NCBI RefSeq assembly: GCF_000230835.1
Contig: NZ_CM001240.1
Coordinates: 2,830,779-2,894,778, forward strand
Origin: Clostridium sp. DL-VIII
GTDB taxonomy: Bacteria; Bacillota; Clostridia; Clostridiales; Clostridiaceae
DNA length: 64,000 nucleotides
Direction of reading: 5' to 3'
A program made the translations under genes and the position numbers. The notes beneath the pieces are model-generated. The model had not been told where the DNA came from. It saw only the letters and a list, made by a program, of their open reading frames with translations, and ran no database searches. Shown here in pieces: positions 9,493 to 24,063 of the stretch; the first letter of the stretch is position 1, and every line of letters begins with the position of its first letter.

Positions 9493-10890
9493 ATGAATTA
9501 TTATTTAGCCATTGATATTGGGGCATCTGGCGGGAGACATATATTAGGTTCAATAGAAAATGGAAAGATAAATTTAGAAGAAGTCTATAGATTTGAAAAT
9601 AAAATAACTAAAGTAGGAAATGAGTATTGTTGGAATATTGAACAATTGTTTATGGAGATAAAAAATGGAATAAAAAAATGCAAAGATGTAGGTAAAATTC
9701 CAAGGAGTATAGGAATAGACACTTGGGCAGTTGATTTTGTTTTATTAGATGAAAATGATAATATGCTTGGAAATGCAGTTGCTTATAGAGATGATAGAAC
9801 TGAAGGAATAATGGAAGAAGTATTTGATATTATTCCGAAAAATACTATGTATTTGCGTACAGGAATTCAGTTTCAAAGATTTAATACAGTATATCAATTA
9901 ATTTCAATAAAGAAGAATAATCCTGAATTATTAAATAAGGCAAAGACATTTTTAATGATACCTGATTACTTAAATTTTTTGCTTACAGGAAAAAAAGTTA
10001 ATGAATATACTAATGCATCATCAACTCAGCTTGTTAATTCTTCTGCTAAAACATGGGACACAAAAATTATTGAGAAATTAGGAATTAATAAGGAAATTTT
10101 TCAAAAAATAAAATTACCTAAAACAAGTCTAGGAAATTTAAGAGATGAATTAGTTAATGAATTTGGATTTGATATGGAGGTAATACTTCCAGCAACTCAT
10201 GATACGGGTTCAGCATTTATCTCATCTGTATGTAATGATAATGACAGCATTTATTTAAGTTCAGGAACATGGTCACTTATAGGTGTAGAAAACAGGTTCC
10301 CAATTTGCGTACCACAGGCAATGGAGTATAACTTCACCAATGAAGGTGGAATAGATTATAGGTATAGATTCTTAAAAAATATTATGGGACTTTGGGTAAT
10401 TCAAGAAGTCAGAAGGAATACTCAAAACAAATATTCTTTTGCAGAACTAGTTGATTTAGCAAGAGAACATTCAGATTTTGCTTCAATAGTAAACGTTGAT
10501 GATGATAGATTCCTAAAACCAGAAAACATGATTGAGGAAATAAAAGCTTACTGTAAAGAGACAAATCAAAAAGTTCCAGAAGAAATAGGTGAAGTGGTAC
10601 AGTGCGTGTTTAATAGCCTAGCTCATTGTTATAAAAAAGCTGTAGCTAGCCTTGAGGAGATATTTGAAAAGGAATTTAAGAGAATAAATATCTTTGGTGG
10701 TGGATGTCAAAATGATTTACTTAATGAATTAGTTGCTAAAGTCACAGGAAAAGAAGTATTGGCAGGTCCAGTAGAAGCTACAGCAATAGGAAATATTATA
10801 GTTCAGCTTATAAGTAAAAATATTTTTAAAGATTTAGGAGAAGCAAGACAAGCTATCAAAGAATCATTTGATATTAAAGTATTTAAATGA
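9493..10890 (+). CDS. rhaB: L-rhamnulokinase
   Basis: 465 residues, FGGY-family sugar kinase that phosphorylates L-rhamnulose to rhamnulose-1-phosphate with ATP. The start MNYYLAIDIGASGGRH is preferred over upstream in-frame codons because AGGAGG sits at 9477-9482, 10 bp before ATG 9493. Visible family motifs are DIGASGG (phosphate 1), IGIDTWAVDF, HDTGSAF (adenosine side), SSGTWSLIG and FGGGCQN. Length is normal for RhaB. It is the first gene of rhaB-rhaA-rhaD-fucO and follows the conserved leader. Confidence 0.93.
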   Translation: MNYYLAIDIGASGGRHILGSIENGKINLEEVYRFENKITKVGNEYCWNIEQLFMEIKNGIKKCKDVGKIPRSIGIDTWAVDFVLLDENDNMLGNAVAYRDDRTEGIMEEVFDIIPKNTMYLRTGIQFQRFNTVYQLISIKKNNPELLNKAKTFLMIPDYLNFLLTGKKVNEYTNASSTQLVNSSAKTWDTKIIEKLGINKEIFQKIKLPKTSLGNLRDELVNEFGFDMEVILPATHDTGSAFISSVCNDNDSIYLSSGTWSLIGVENRFPICVPQAMEYNFTNEGGIDYRYRFLKNIMGLWVIQEVRRNTQNKYSFAELVDLAREHSDFASIVNVDDDRFLKPENMIEEIKAYCKETNQKVPEEIGEVVQCVFNSLAHCYKKAVASLEEIFEKEFKRINIFGGGCQNDLLNELVAKVTGKEVLAGPVEATAIGNIIVQLISKNIFKDLGEARQAIKESFDIKVFK

Positions 10891-10997
10891 AATAAAAATA
10901 AATCTGTATGTGCAGATAAGTTTTATTAGTATAAATTACTCAAACAAACTAGTAAATGAAAATTTATAAAATCCTAATATAAACGGAGGAGTAAAAA

Positions 10998-12254
10998 ATG
11001 AATATTAAAGAAAAATATGAATTAGCAAAAAAAGAATATGAAAAATGGGGGATTGATGTAGAGAAGGTTCTAGAAGAACTTAATAAAGTTAAAATATCAA
11101 TTCACTGCTGGCAAGGGGATGATGTTACAGGGTTTGAAGTAAGCCAAAATGAATTGTCAGGTGGTATTGCTGCAACTGGTAACTATCCAGGGAGGGCAAG
11201 AAATGCAGAAGAATTAAGAAAGGACTTAGAAAAAGCATTAAGCTTAATTCCAGGAAAACATAAGATTAATCTTCATGCTATTTATGCAGAGACTGATGGA
11301 AAAGTAGTAGAAAGAGATGAATTGAAACCAGAACATTTTAAAAATTGGGTAGAATGGGCAAAGAAAAATGGATTGGGCCTTGATTTTAATCCAACAATCT
11401 TCTCTCATCCAAAAGCTTCAGATGGTTTAACATTATCTCATCCAAGCAAAGAAATAAGGGACTTCTGGATAAGACACTGCATAGCTTCAAGAAAAATTGG
11501 AGAATACTTCGGAAAAGAATTAGGGCAGACTTGTTTAACAAATATCTGGATACCAGATGGTTATAAGGATATTCCAAGTGATAGGTTAGGACCAAGAAGA
11601 AGGCTTAAAGAATCTTTAGATGAAATTTTAAAGGTAGAAATAGACAAAAAGTATAATTTAGATTGTGTTGAGTCAAAGGTGTTTGGATTAGGTGCAGAGG
11701 CTTACACAGTAGGATCAAATGAATTTTATCTAAACTATGCAGCTAAAAATAACATAATGTCACTAATGGATACAGGACATTATCATCCAACAGAAGTTGT
11801 ATCGGATAAACTTTCAGCAATGTTATTGTTTGATGAAAAGGTTGCTCTTCATGTAAGCAGACCAGTAAGATGGGATTCTGACCACGTTATAGTTTTAGAC
11901 GATGAACTTAAAGAATTAGCTAAAGAGATAGTAAGAAACGATGCTTTAGACAGAGTAATTATTGGACTTGATTTCTTTGATGCAAGTATAAATAGAATTG
12001 CAGCATGGACAATTGGAACAAGAAATATGATAAAAGCATTATTAAATGCAATGTTAATACCAAATGATAAATTAAGAGAATTACAGGATGATGGAAACTT
12101 CACAGAAAGATTAGCTTTAATGGAAGAATTCAAAACTTATCCAATGGGTGATATTTGGAATTACTATTGTGAAAAGAATAATGTATTAGTAGGAGAAAGC
12201 TGGGTCGATGAAGTTAAAGAGTATGAAAAAAATGAATTATTAAATAGAAAGTAA
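10998..12254 (+). CDS. rhaA: L-rhamnose isomerase
   Basis: 418 residues, converting L-rhamnose to L-rhamnulose. Typical RhaA segments are visible: [10 protein letters not shown] near the N-terminus, [11 protein letters not shown] with the following [12 protein letters not shown], and [16 protein letters not shown] with metal-binding His/Asp residues. The length matches the family (about 418-420). Start ATG follows CGGAGGAG. It lies 107 bp after rhaB with no evident terminator between, so it is probably co-transcribed. Confidence 0.95.
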   Translation: MNIKEKYELAKKEYEKWGIDVEKVLEELNKVKISIHCWQGDDVTGFEVSQNELSGGIAATGNYPGRARNAEELRKDLEKALSLIPGKHKINLHAIYAETDGKVVERDELKPEHFKNWVEWAKKNGLGLDFNPTIFSHPKASDGLTLSHPSKEIRDFWIRHCIASRKIGEYFGKELGQTCLTNIWIPDGYKDIPSDRLGPRRRLKESLDEILKVEIDKKYNLDCVESKVFGLGAEAYTVGSNEFYLNYAAKNNIMSLMDTGHYHPTEVVSDKLSAMLLFDEKVALHVSRPVRWDSDHVIVLDDELKELAKEIVRNDALDRVIIGLDFFDASINRIAAWTIGTRNMIKALLNAMLIPNDKLRELQDDGNFTERLALMEEFKTYPMGDIWNYYCEKNNVLVGESWVDEVKEYEKNELLNRK

Positions 12255-12330
12255 TTATTATTTATATAAATAGTTAGCCAATAAAAGAAAAATATAGAAT
12301 TTAATTATAAAAAGAAAGCAGGTAATAAGA

Positions 12331-13149
12331 ATGTCTTTAGAGGATATGAAATTTATAGAAAATTTTAAAAAAATAACAGAGGATGCTTGGCTTAAAGGTT
12401 GGCATGAAATAAATGGCGGAAACATTACATATAGGTTAACTGAAGAAGAAGTAGATGGAATAAAAGAATTTATTAATGAAGATTCAGCATATACTCCAAT
12501 TGGGGTAACAGTTGAAAACTTAGCTAATGAATATTTTTTAGTAACTGGAAGTGGAAAATTCATAAGAAACATGACAATTTCTTTAGGAGAAAATGCTGGA
12601 ATAGTTAAGATCGATGAGAAAGGCGAGAATTATAAAATTGTTTGGGGATTAGTAAATGGTGCAAAGCCAACAAGCGAGTTGCCATCACATTTAATGAGTC
12701 ACGCTATAAAAGTAGAAAAAACAAATGGAACTCATAGGGCTATAATGCATTCGCATGCTACAAATACTATTGCGCTAACATTTATATTACCATTAGATGG
12801 AGTAGTATTTACTAGAGAATTATGGGAAATGGCAACTGAGTGTCCAGTAGTATTCCCAGATGGAATTGGAATAGTTCCTTGGATGGTTCCAGGTGGAGGA
12901 GCAATTGCAGAAGCTACAGGTAAGCTAATGAATGACCACGATGTAGTTATTTGGGCACATCATGGAATGTTATGCTCAGGAGAAACATTAGATTTAACGT
13001 TTGGACTTATGGATACAGTTGAAAAGTCAGCTGAAATTTTAGTTAAAGTATTATCCATGGGTGGAAAAAAGCAAACAATAACTTCACAAAACTTTAGAGA
13101 TTTGGCGAAAGATTTTAATGTCATTATCTCAGAGGATTACTTAGCTTAA
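12331..13149 (+). CDS. rhaD: Rhamnulose-1-phosphate aldolase
   Basis: 272 residues, class II aldolase/adducin family, cleaving rhamnulose-1-P to DHAP and L-lactaldehyde. The zinc ligands are visible in AIMHSHATN (two His) and WAHHGMLCSG (third His). ELPSHL and the glycine-rich GGNITYR fit the family. Normal length. AAAGAAAGCAGG precedes the ATG at a rather long distance. It lies 76 bp downstream of rhaA. Confidence 0.93.
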   Translation: MSLEDMKFIENFKKITEDAWLKGWHEINGGNITYRLTEEEVDGIKEFINEDSAYTPIGVTVENLANEYFLVTGSGKFIRNMTISLGENAGIVKIDEKGENYKIVWGLVNGAKPTSELPSHLMSHAIKVEKTNGTHRAIMHSHATNTIALTFILPLDGVVFTRELWEMATECPVVFPDGIGIVPWMVPGGGAIAEATGKLMNDHDVVIWAHHGMLCSGETLDLTFGLMDTVEKSAEILVKVLSMGGKKQTITSQNFRDLAKDFNVIISEDYLA

Positions 13150-13364
13150 TAAATTCTTTGAAGCTGAGCTGTGAAAAAATTTGTTAACACCTATCTTTCT
13201 GTATGTAGCAGTGGGACCAAAATTTATTAATGTAAAAATTGTCCTTGAGGCTTCTTAAGGGAAATAAAAAAATTTCAATTAATAAATATATTTAGATAAG
13301 TTTTTAAAAACAGAAAAATAATTGTTCAACAATGAATTTAATATAAAGAAGGAGAGTGATTTTT

Positions 13365-14519
13365 ATGGCAAATAGAATGGTTTTAAATGAAACAAGCTAT
13401 ATAGGAGTAGGCGCTATTAAGAATATTATCGCAGAAGTTAAAATAAGAGGATATAAAAAAGCACTTGTTATAACAGATAAAGATTTAATCAAGTTTAGTG
13501 TAGCTACTAAAGTAACAGATTTATTAAAAGTAAATAACTTGGATTTTGAAGTATTTGATGAGGTAAAAGCTAATCCAACTATAAATGTAGTTTTAGCAGG
13601 TATAGATAAATTTAAAACAGCTGGTGCAGATTATTTAATTGCAATAGGTGGAGGATCATCAATTGATACAGCAAAGGCTATTGGAATAATCATCAATAAT
13701 CCTGAATTTTCAGATGTGAGAAGTCTTGAAGGAGCAGTAGAGACAAAAAATAAATGTGTTGATATTATAGCAGTTCCAACAACAGCAGGAACAGCAGCAG
13801 AAGTTACAATTAATTATGTAATCACTGATGAAGAAAAGAGACGTAAATTTGTATGTGTTGACCCACATGATATTCCAGTTATAGCAGTTGTTGATTCAGA
13901 AATGATGGCATCAATGCCAAAAGGTTTAACAGCAGCTACAGGCATGGATGCATTAACTCATGCAATTGAAGGATATATTACAAAGGGAGCTTGGGAATTA
14001 ACTGATGCACTGCATTTAAAAGCTATTGAAATAATTTCACGTTCACTTAGAAGTGCCGTAAAGAATGAACCAAAAGGAAGAGAAGATATGGCCCTTGGAC
14101 AATATGTTGCTGGTATGGGTTTCAGTAATGTTGGATTAGGTATTGTTCACTCAATGGCGCATCCGCTTGGAGCGTTTTATGATACTCCACATGGAATTGC
14201 TAATGCGGTAATATTACCATATGTTATGGAATATAATGCAGATGCTACAGATGAAAAATATAGAGAAATCGCTAGAGCAATGGGAACTCAAGATGTAGAT
14301 AATATGTCTCAAGAAGAATATAGAAAAGCAGCTACGGATGCAGTTAAAAAACTTTCAGAAGATGTTGGAATACCTAAAGTATTAAGTGAAATTGGTGTTA
14401 AGGAAGAAGATTTGCAGGTGCTTGCAGAATCGGCTATGGCGGATGCATGTACTCCAGGAAATCCGAAGGATACAAGTATTGAAGAAATATTAGCCATTTA
14501 TAAAAAAGCTTTTAAATAG
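13365..14519 (+). CDS. fucO: Lactaldehyde reductase (1,2-propanediol oxidoreductase), iron-dependent alcohol dehydrogenase
   Basis: 384 residues from ATG 13365. A GTG nine bases upstream lies in the ribosome binding site AAGGAGAG, so the later ATG is preferred. Group III Fe-ADH features are GGGSSIDTAK (nucleotide binding), TTAGTAAEVT, and the metal-binding HSMAHPLGAFYDTPHG. In rhamnose fermentation it reduces lactaldehyde to 1,2-propanediol and re-oxidises NADH. Last gene of the rha cluster. Its final 21 codons have a diverged copy at 34161-34226. Confidence 0.9.
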   Translation: MANRMVLNETSYIGVGAIKNIIAEVKIRGYKKALVITDKDLIKFSVATKVTDLLKVNNLDFEVFDEVKANPTINVVLAGIDKFKTAGADYLIAIGGGSSIDTAKAIGIIINNPEFSDVRSLEGAVETKNKCVDIIAVPTTAGTAAEVTINYVITDEEKRRKFVCVDPHDIPVIAVVDSEMMASMPKGLTAATGMDALTHAIEGYITKGAWELTDALHLKAIEIISRSLRSAVKNEPKGREDMALGQYVAGMGFSNVGLGIVHSMAHPLGAFYDTPHGIANAVILPYVMEYNADATDEKYREIARAMGTQDVDNMSQEEYRKAATDAVKKLSEDVGIPKVLSEIGVKEEDLQVLAESAMADACTPGNPKDTSIEEILAIYKKAFK

Positions 14520-14523
14520 TAAT

Positions 14524-14559
14524 CTACTAAAAGCAAATAGAAACACTAACTTTTAGTAG
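14524..14559 (+). terminator. Hairpin after fucO
   Basis: CTACTAAAAG (14524-14533) and CTTTTAGTAG (14550-14559) form a perfect 10-bp stem with a 16-base loop just after the fucO stop. There is no clean T-run after it, so it may be a weak terminator or an RNA-stabilising end. Confidence 0.5.
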
Positions 14560-14673
14560 AGTGTATTTCAGATCAAATAAATTTATCGCGCGATAAGGAG
14601 ATCTTATTCAAAATGCTAATTATGAATTGCTTGAACAAACTCAAAAAGAAATCTTTGATACATTAAAATTTAT

Positions 14674-14709
14674 TATAATACAAAAAGAATGCATTCTTTT
14701 TGTATTATA
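14674..14709. terminator. Perfect 36-bp palindrome, likely bidirectional terminator
   Basis: TATAATACAAAAAGAATG and its exact complement CATTCTTTTTGTATTATA abut without a loop. The arms contain A-runs and T-runs on the correct sides for termination in both directions. It lies between convergent fucO (+) and the PPOX gene (-). Confidence 0.65.
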
Positions 14710-14783
14710 TCACTCTAAATTCGAAAAATTAAATTTAACTTTGTGCCATCAAAACATTGATAATTCTGAGGCTGAAAACAACT

Positions 14784-15179
14784 TTAAAAGTTAATAATTT
14801 TAGATTCTCCTGTAAAGGAATATATAGTGGCGGTTGCATTTTTTAGATAGAGTACTTCGCAATTTCCATCATTGGCATCATACCTATTTTTAAGACTTGG
14901 ATATTCACCAAGCATATATTGTCTAGCTTCAATTCTATCATCTTGAATAGCAGTTGCTGTGACACGTATCCAAGTTCCATCCTTACCCATGGCACAGATT
15001 TCAATTCTAGGATTTTTTTTCATTTGAGCAAATACGTTTTTTACATTTCCAGTTTGAATGTATAAATTGTCTTCAAAGATGGCGATTGTCCCAAAAGGTC
15101 GAACTCTTGGTTGGTCATTTTCGGTTGTTGCTAGGTAATAGGTACCTATACTTTTTAGATATTGATAAACTTCATCCAT
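14784..15179 (-). CDS. Pyridoxamine 5'-phosphate oxidase-like (PPOX, FMN-binding split barrel) protein
   Basis: 131 residues. YYLATTENDQPRVRPFG, LYIQTGNVKNVFAQMKKNP and IEICAMGKDGTWIRV are the usual strands of small PPOX-fold flavin/F420-binding proteins. Members are reductases of unknown substrates, often single genes. A ribosome binding site (AAAAGGAGTAATTAG) precedes the start. It is convergent with fucO and unlikely to belong to the rhamnose pathway. Substrate is not predictable from sequence. Confidence 0.8.
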   Translation of the reverse strand: MDEVYQYLKSIGTYYLATTENDQPRVRPFGTIAIFEDNLYIQTGNVKNVFAQMKKNPRIEICAMGKDGTWIRVTATAIQDDRIEARQYMLGEYPSLKNRYDANDGNCEVLYLKNATATIYSFTGESKIINF

Positions 15180-16190
15180 TCTAATTACTCCTTTTAATTT
15201 ATATTATACAATAATTATAATTCATATATTTAAAATAACAAATACAATCTTTATATAGTGTAAGTATCAAATTAGATACTATAGATTAAATTTAGATATT
15301 ATGAGAAATTTGCCTGCAATATACGAAATAGAAAAAGGTTACAAGATAGTTAAATTAACAATGAGAGATGATTCATTAGAAACTTTTAAAGAATAGATTA
15401 TTGAGAATTATGTAAATAAATTTTTATTTCTTAGTGTTAAAGTAAAATTTTATAGGCATAAGTTATAGTGGTGTGTAACTGAATATATTAGAATCCAGAA
15501 GAAGTACTTAGTTGATTTCAATAGGAGATGAAGGACTGAATATTTAGTAAGTTCACAACTTTAGATAAATTAAAGATAATAAATAATTTTGAATTTACTA
15601 AATAAGAAAATTATAAACAATGAAACATTTGATAGAACTTTTGCAATATAACTGTCTAGAAGAGATTTAAACTGCTAAAAAAATCTTGAATTAAGTATAT
15701 ATAATAATACAATGCGGATAGATAGTAGCCAGATTTCTATGAAATAGATAGAAAAGTTATTAGATTTATATTAACTGCAAATAAGGAGAAATTAAGAATT
15801 AAGATTTAACAGAATATGGTCTTTGGAATAGAAAAAACAACTAAATTAATTGAACAAGCTGTTAAAGAGAAGTATTTTTAACATAAATAATTACGCGATG
15901 AGGAAAAGAAACACTTGAAGGAATATTAAACTTGAAGTATTTCTTTTGATTATGTAATTAAGAAGAATATTAAATATATGAAATTTATAATAAATATTAA
16001 ATTCATATATTGATTAATTAAAAAATAAAATTTTTGTATATCTTTAATAAGAGACCATGAGATTTTATAATTCTAATTAAGTAATTGTCTTATATTTAAT
16101 ATTAAAGAAATAAAAAACACATAAGATTTAAACTTACAAGAGGAATTTTTTAATAGAGAATGTTTTTTTATAAAAGCGGAAATATCATAG
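15180..16190. other. Degenerate intergenic region with ORF relics
   Basis: About 1 kb with no intact gene. A short frame at 15301-15396 (MRNLPAIYEIEKGYKIVKL, then TAG) can be read on past the stop into IIENYVNKFLFLS, and near 15817-15880 a frame ends VFGIEKTTKLIEQAVKEKYF. These look like pieces of decayed genes of unknown family. No repeats or RNA genes are evident. Confidence 0.4.
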
Positions 16191-16745
16191 TTATTTATTT
16201 TCTTGACTATAATTATTACAATGCTTAATACAATTCATCAACCAAGTAATAGTACATTCTTCCCTTAAAATAGCTCCATCAAGAACAATATAGTCACCAA
16301 ATTCGTTGCTATTAACATGTGGGACGTTTCCATAGCACTCTTTTTGACTAAGTAAAAAAGTAAGTCTTTCTTTATGCTGGAATAATTGGTGCTCTAATAA
16401 TTCAATTCTTTTATCTATATCTAAATTATTTGAAAAATACATTCTAAGACGAAAAATATTTTTTGGTGTTGGTTCCAGAGGCTCATCTTTTTTTAGCCAT
16501 TTTAAGAATTCTTTTTTACCTTTTTCAGTAATAGTGTAAACTTTCTTTTCTAAAACATCACCGCTAAGTTCAATATTATAAACTATAAGTTTTTCATCAA
16601 CTAATTTCTTTAATTCTGGATATATTTGACTATGCTTTGCATTCCAGAATTCAGCTAATTGTAAACTGAAATCTTTTCCTATACCATAACCTGTCATAGG
16701 ATTTCTGTTTAATAAACCTAAAATTGCATATTTAAGTGTTCTCAT
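16191..16745 (-). CDS. padR: PadR-family transcriptional repressor, likely of padC
   Basis: 184 residues. The N-terminal winged helix (LKYAILGLLNRNPMTGYGI, QIYPELKKLVDEKLI, YTITEKGKKEF) and the alpha-helical C-terminal domain (about 95-175) are those of PadR/VirulenceActivator-C proteins. PadR represses phenolic acid decarboxylase until phenolic acids are present. The target gene lies 520 bp upstream on the same strand. The start is preceded by AAAAAGAGGTG. Promoter and a perfect dyad are immediately upstream. Confidence 0.88.
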   Translation of the reverse strand: MRTLKYAILGLLNRNPMTGYGIGKDFSLQLAEFWNAKHSQIYPELKKLVDEKLIVYNIELSGDVLEKKVYTITEKGKKEFLKWLKKDEPLEPTPKNIFRLRMYFSNNLDIDKRIELLEHQLFQHKERLTFLLSQKECYGNVPHVNSNEFGDYIVLDGAILREECTITWLMNCIKHCNNYSQENK

Positions 16746-16760
16746 AAATTCACCTCTTTT

Positions 16761-16780
16761 TATAATAATTATTTATTATA
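16761..16780. promoter_or_regulatory. Dyad in the padR leader, possible autoregulatory operator
   Basis: TATAATAA, four bases, TTATTATA form a perfect inverted repeat between the padR promoter (TATAAT on the minus strand near 16782-16787) and its ribosome binding site. The position suits autoregulation. The low-complexity A/T sequence weakens the call. Confidence 0.35.
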
Positions 16781-17084
16781 GCATGATTTCAATAAATAGC
16801 AATGATACTATAATGATATAAAATTTACTGCATTAACTATGTAAAAATTGGAAATACTTAGTATAACGAAATATTTAAAATAAAAAGGAAGAACTTAATC
16901 ATTATAGAAAAGGGATAGTATTATTTATTGAAATAATTATAATGGCTCAGAGTAAATTAGGATATCAGAAGAGGAAGGCAAAAAGCTAATCCAGGACAGA
17001 ATTTAAACATTTGCCTAAGTCATAAAATTAACTAAAGTTTACATAATAAATTAATGAAATTTCTAAATTGAATATGTAATAATA

Positions 17085-17124
17085 TTAAAAATAAGTCACA
17101 TATGGATATTTTCCACATGTGGCT
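17085..17124 (-). terminator. Rho-independent terminator downstream of padC
   Basis: On the minus strand AGCCACATGTGG, a 7-base loop and CCATATGTGACT form a 12-bp stem with two G-U pairs, followed by TTATTTTT. It lies 140 bp past the padC stop and before padR, so padC is probably monocistronic. The remaining 16781-17084 shows no gene. Confidence 0.7.
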
Positions 17125-17264
17125 CTTGCATTTTGTTTAGAATAAATTAGCTATTATTTAAGCAAGCAATTTGTTTGATACCAAAGTTATAGTTGCATTA
17201 TTTATATTTTCACTTTGATACCCATAAGGATATTTTAACCGGTCTATACTTTCTAGAATAGGTT

Positions 17265-17807
17265 TTATTTTTTTATTTTATTGTAGTTTTCATCAAAATA
17301 TTTTTTGTCTCTAATATCATTTGTCATGCCTTTATAAGGGGGTTCGGAAATAACATCTTCATTATTTAGCCCAGCATTACTCATGTAAGTAATAGTTGCA
17401 AATTCAGGAACTACATACTTTGGATAAGTTTCGTATTTATCTCTCGATTCTTTCATTAAATCAATATGTTCATTTTGATAAGTTACTGTGATTTCCGGAT
17501 GTTCATGAACCCATTTTGGAAAGAAGATAACTCCATGTAATTTTCCCTCGTTTGGCATAAAATCTAAGGCCACATCAGTACCAGTTGGTTCAGTCCAAGT
17601 AATTTTAAATACACCATCTGTTAATTTTACAATGTTTGCTTCTTGATTTGTTACCCAACGTCCAGCTACCATGCCGCCATGGATACGATAATCAACAGTA
17701 TGATCATTTTTTGCATACCATTCATATTCCCAACCGTTATCGTAAGTGTAAATGAAATGTGTTCCTAAAAAATCATCTAAGTCTTTAAATATTTTTTTAC
17801 CTTCCAT
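17265..17807 (-). CDS. padC: Phenolic acid decarboxylase
   Basis: 180 residues, non-oxidative decarboxylase turning ferulic, p-coumaric or caffeic acid into vinyl phenols as detoxification. The family core is complete: [19 protein letters not shown] with Y20 and Y22, [12 protein letters not shown] with R50, and WTEPTGTDV with E73. These match the Tyr-Tyr-Arg-Glu catalytic set known from Lactobacillus PDC with an offset of two. The start follows AAAGGAGGATAAACAC. A 52-bp palindrome lies 25 bp upstream of the start. Paired with PadR at 16191-16745. Confidence 0.95.
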   Translation of the reverse strand: MEGKKIFKDLDDFLGTHFIYTYDNGWEYEWYAKNDHTVDYRIHGGMVAGRWVTNQEANIVKLTDGVFKITWTEPTGTDVALDFMPNEGKLHGVIFFPKWVHEHPEITVTYQNEHIDLMKESRDKYETYPKYVVPEFATITYMSNAGLNNEDVISEPPYKGMTNDIRDKKYFDENYNKIKK

Positions 17808-17831
17808 TGTGTTTATCCTCCTTTAGTAAAG

Positions 17832-17883
17832 TAATATATAAATATAAACATATAAATATTTATATGTTTATATTTATATATTA
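17832..17883. promoter_or_regulatory. 52-bp perfect palindrome upstream of padC, probable PadR operator
   Basis: Arms of 26 bp centred between 17857 and 17858 are perfectly complementary. The core ACATATAAATATTTATATGT contains ACAT/ATGT half-sites like those reported for PadR operators. It covers the region where the padC promoter and transcript start should lie. An uninterrupted 52-bp dyad is unusually long for one dimer and could hold two nested sites. Confidence 0.65.
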
Positions 17884-19058
<1,175 letters not shown>

Positions 19059-19856
19059 ATGGGAATATTATTAAATCGTTTGCTAATAATGCTAAATGAT
19101 AGTGATCCAAAATCAACGGAATATCATATTGCGTTTATATTGATTATGAATTTCTATTATTTATCTGATATGTCTATTAATGAGGTGGCTCAGTTGTGTA
19201 GTGTTTCGAAATCTACAATTTCAAAATTTATTAGAATCATTGATTTTGAGGATTATGCTAGTTTCAAATCAGCAGCTACATTTAAGGAAAATAAGTATGG
19301 ATTTACTTTGAATTATAACCAGAATATTGCAGAGTATATTGAGGAAAATGGAATGGATTCTTATTTAGAAATTATACATAAAGATATTGATAAATGTAAA
19401 GAAACAATTGATATAAATAAAATAAATGAATTAGCAAACGACTTAATTCAATACAAAAAAGTAGCAAGTTTTGGATTACTATTTTCTGAGATTGCAGCAA
19501 TAGATTTACAAACTAAATTAGCTTATAACGGCAAGTTTATAATTACTAATCTAAATGATGTGAAGCAAGATGAATTTATACGTGATGCCAAAGAAGACAC
19601 TTTAATAATAATATTTTCAAATTCGGGAAGTTATATGAAAAGATATCAAATGTCTGAATTTCAAGATACAAAGAATTTTTTAAAAACTAAAGCAAAAATT
19701 GTTCTGGTTACATCTAATAAGGAAATGGAAAGATTTGAGAAGGTAGACTTATGTATCAGTTTCAACCATATGACTAATGTGCAAACTCACTCGATTATGT
19801 TTCAAATAATTAATGATTATATTACTAATAGATATAGACAATTAACTCGTAAATAA
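19059..19856 (+). CDS. MurR/RpiR-family transcriptional regulator
   Basis: 265 residues. An N-terminal RpiR HTH (residues about 1-77; SINEVAQLCSVSKSTISKFI) is followed by a SIS sugar-phosphate isomerase-like sensing domain (about 110-245; ASFGLLFSEIAA, IIIFSNSGSYMKRY). It lies directly upstream of the beta-glucoside PTS/GH1 pair on the same strand and probably controls it in response to a phosphosugar. Start ATG follows GAGAGGAAC. A terminator separates it from the next gene. Confidence 0.87.
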   Translation: MGILLNRLLIMLNDSDPKSTEYHIAFILIMNFYYLSDMSINEVAQLCSVSKSTISKFIRIIDFEDYASFKSAATFKENKYGFTLNYNQNIAEYIEENGMDSYLEIIHKDIDKCKETIDINKINELANDLIQYKKVASFGLLFSEIAAIDLQTKLAYNGKFIITNLNDVKQDEFIRDAKEDTLIIIFSNSGSYMKRYQMSEFQDTKNFLKTKAKIVLVTSNKEMERFEKVDLCISFNHMTNVQTHSIMFQIINDYITNRYRQLTRK

Positions 19857-19863
19857 AATAAAG

Positions 19864-19912
19864 AATAAATTACAGATTCCTTATAAAAAAGTTACTGTAA
19901 TTTATTTTTTTT
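19864..19912 (+). terminator. Rho-independent terminator after the RpiR gene
   Basis: AATAAATTACAG (19864-19875) pairs perfectly with CTGTAATTTATT (19895-19906) and is followed by a T-run to 19912. Confidence 0.85.
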
Positions 19913-20071
19913 ATTATAGTTTCCAAATTGCGAACTTTTTTTTAGTTGCTAAATTTGATGTTATAATCAAAGTACATTAATGAACTAATATTTTAATTCA
20001 TTTGGCCAAAGAGAATAATAGGGTTCTTAATTAAATATAATAAAATTTATATGGTATTGGAGGAAATAATT

Positions 20072-23399
<3,328 letters not shown>

Positions 23400-24063
23400 T
23401 AGAAATCTTAAATTACAGCTATGGAATTTATTACATGCTATTTTAAGAAGACAGTATATCATTCTAAAAAAATGGAGGTTTAAAATAATTTGAGTCTATG
23501 AAAACTTCATGAAGATCATATAATTATTATTGAATTATGGAGTATTAACTATGTTTTTATCTAAAGATGAATTATTAAAATTAAGTTTAAATAAATCAGA
23601 TATAAAAATATCTTTGAAAACATAAAAACTAAACCTTAAAAGGTTTAGTTTGAGCCTTATTCAATCAGATGTTGAAGTTGAGAAGAGGATAATCTAAGTA
23701 TGAAAATAGAATATGGAATATCCAAATGAAGAATGCATTCATTTAGTGGTATAATAAATTCTAATGTATTTAAAGATTTCTTTTGAGTTTGTTCAGGTGG
23801 ATTCGTAATGGCCATACTGAATAAACTCTCTTTTAATTTTTTTATGACTTATTAATATTAGAATCTTTGAAAGAAGGAATATTAAAAATTAGAATAGCTA
23901 TAATTAAAAAACCAAATAAGATCTAGAGTTTTTATTACTAAATTTAGTCTAAATAAAATCATTGTAATTTGTCAGTAGATAAGTATCTAACTAGATATCA
24001 GATGTGATTTAAATTATAATATAAATAAATTGCTTTAAATTTATTTATTGGGGTGCGAATGAG
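23400..24063. other. Intergenic region between GH1 and levR-like gene, with hairpin at 23626-23651
   Basis: No gene is supported in about 660 bp. AAACTAAACCTT (23626-23637) and AAGGTTTAGTTT (23640-23651) form a perfect 12-bp stem with a 2-base loop and no T-run, possibly the operon terminator. A short frame at 23551-23623 (MFLSKDELLKLSLNKSD) has no ribosome binding site of note. Confidence 0.45.

Noticed and set aside
14600..14790. IS66-type fragment near 14765 (SEAENNFKS)
   Set aside because: The match is a few residues in a region of low complexity, not enough to support a mobile element.
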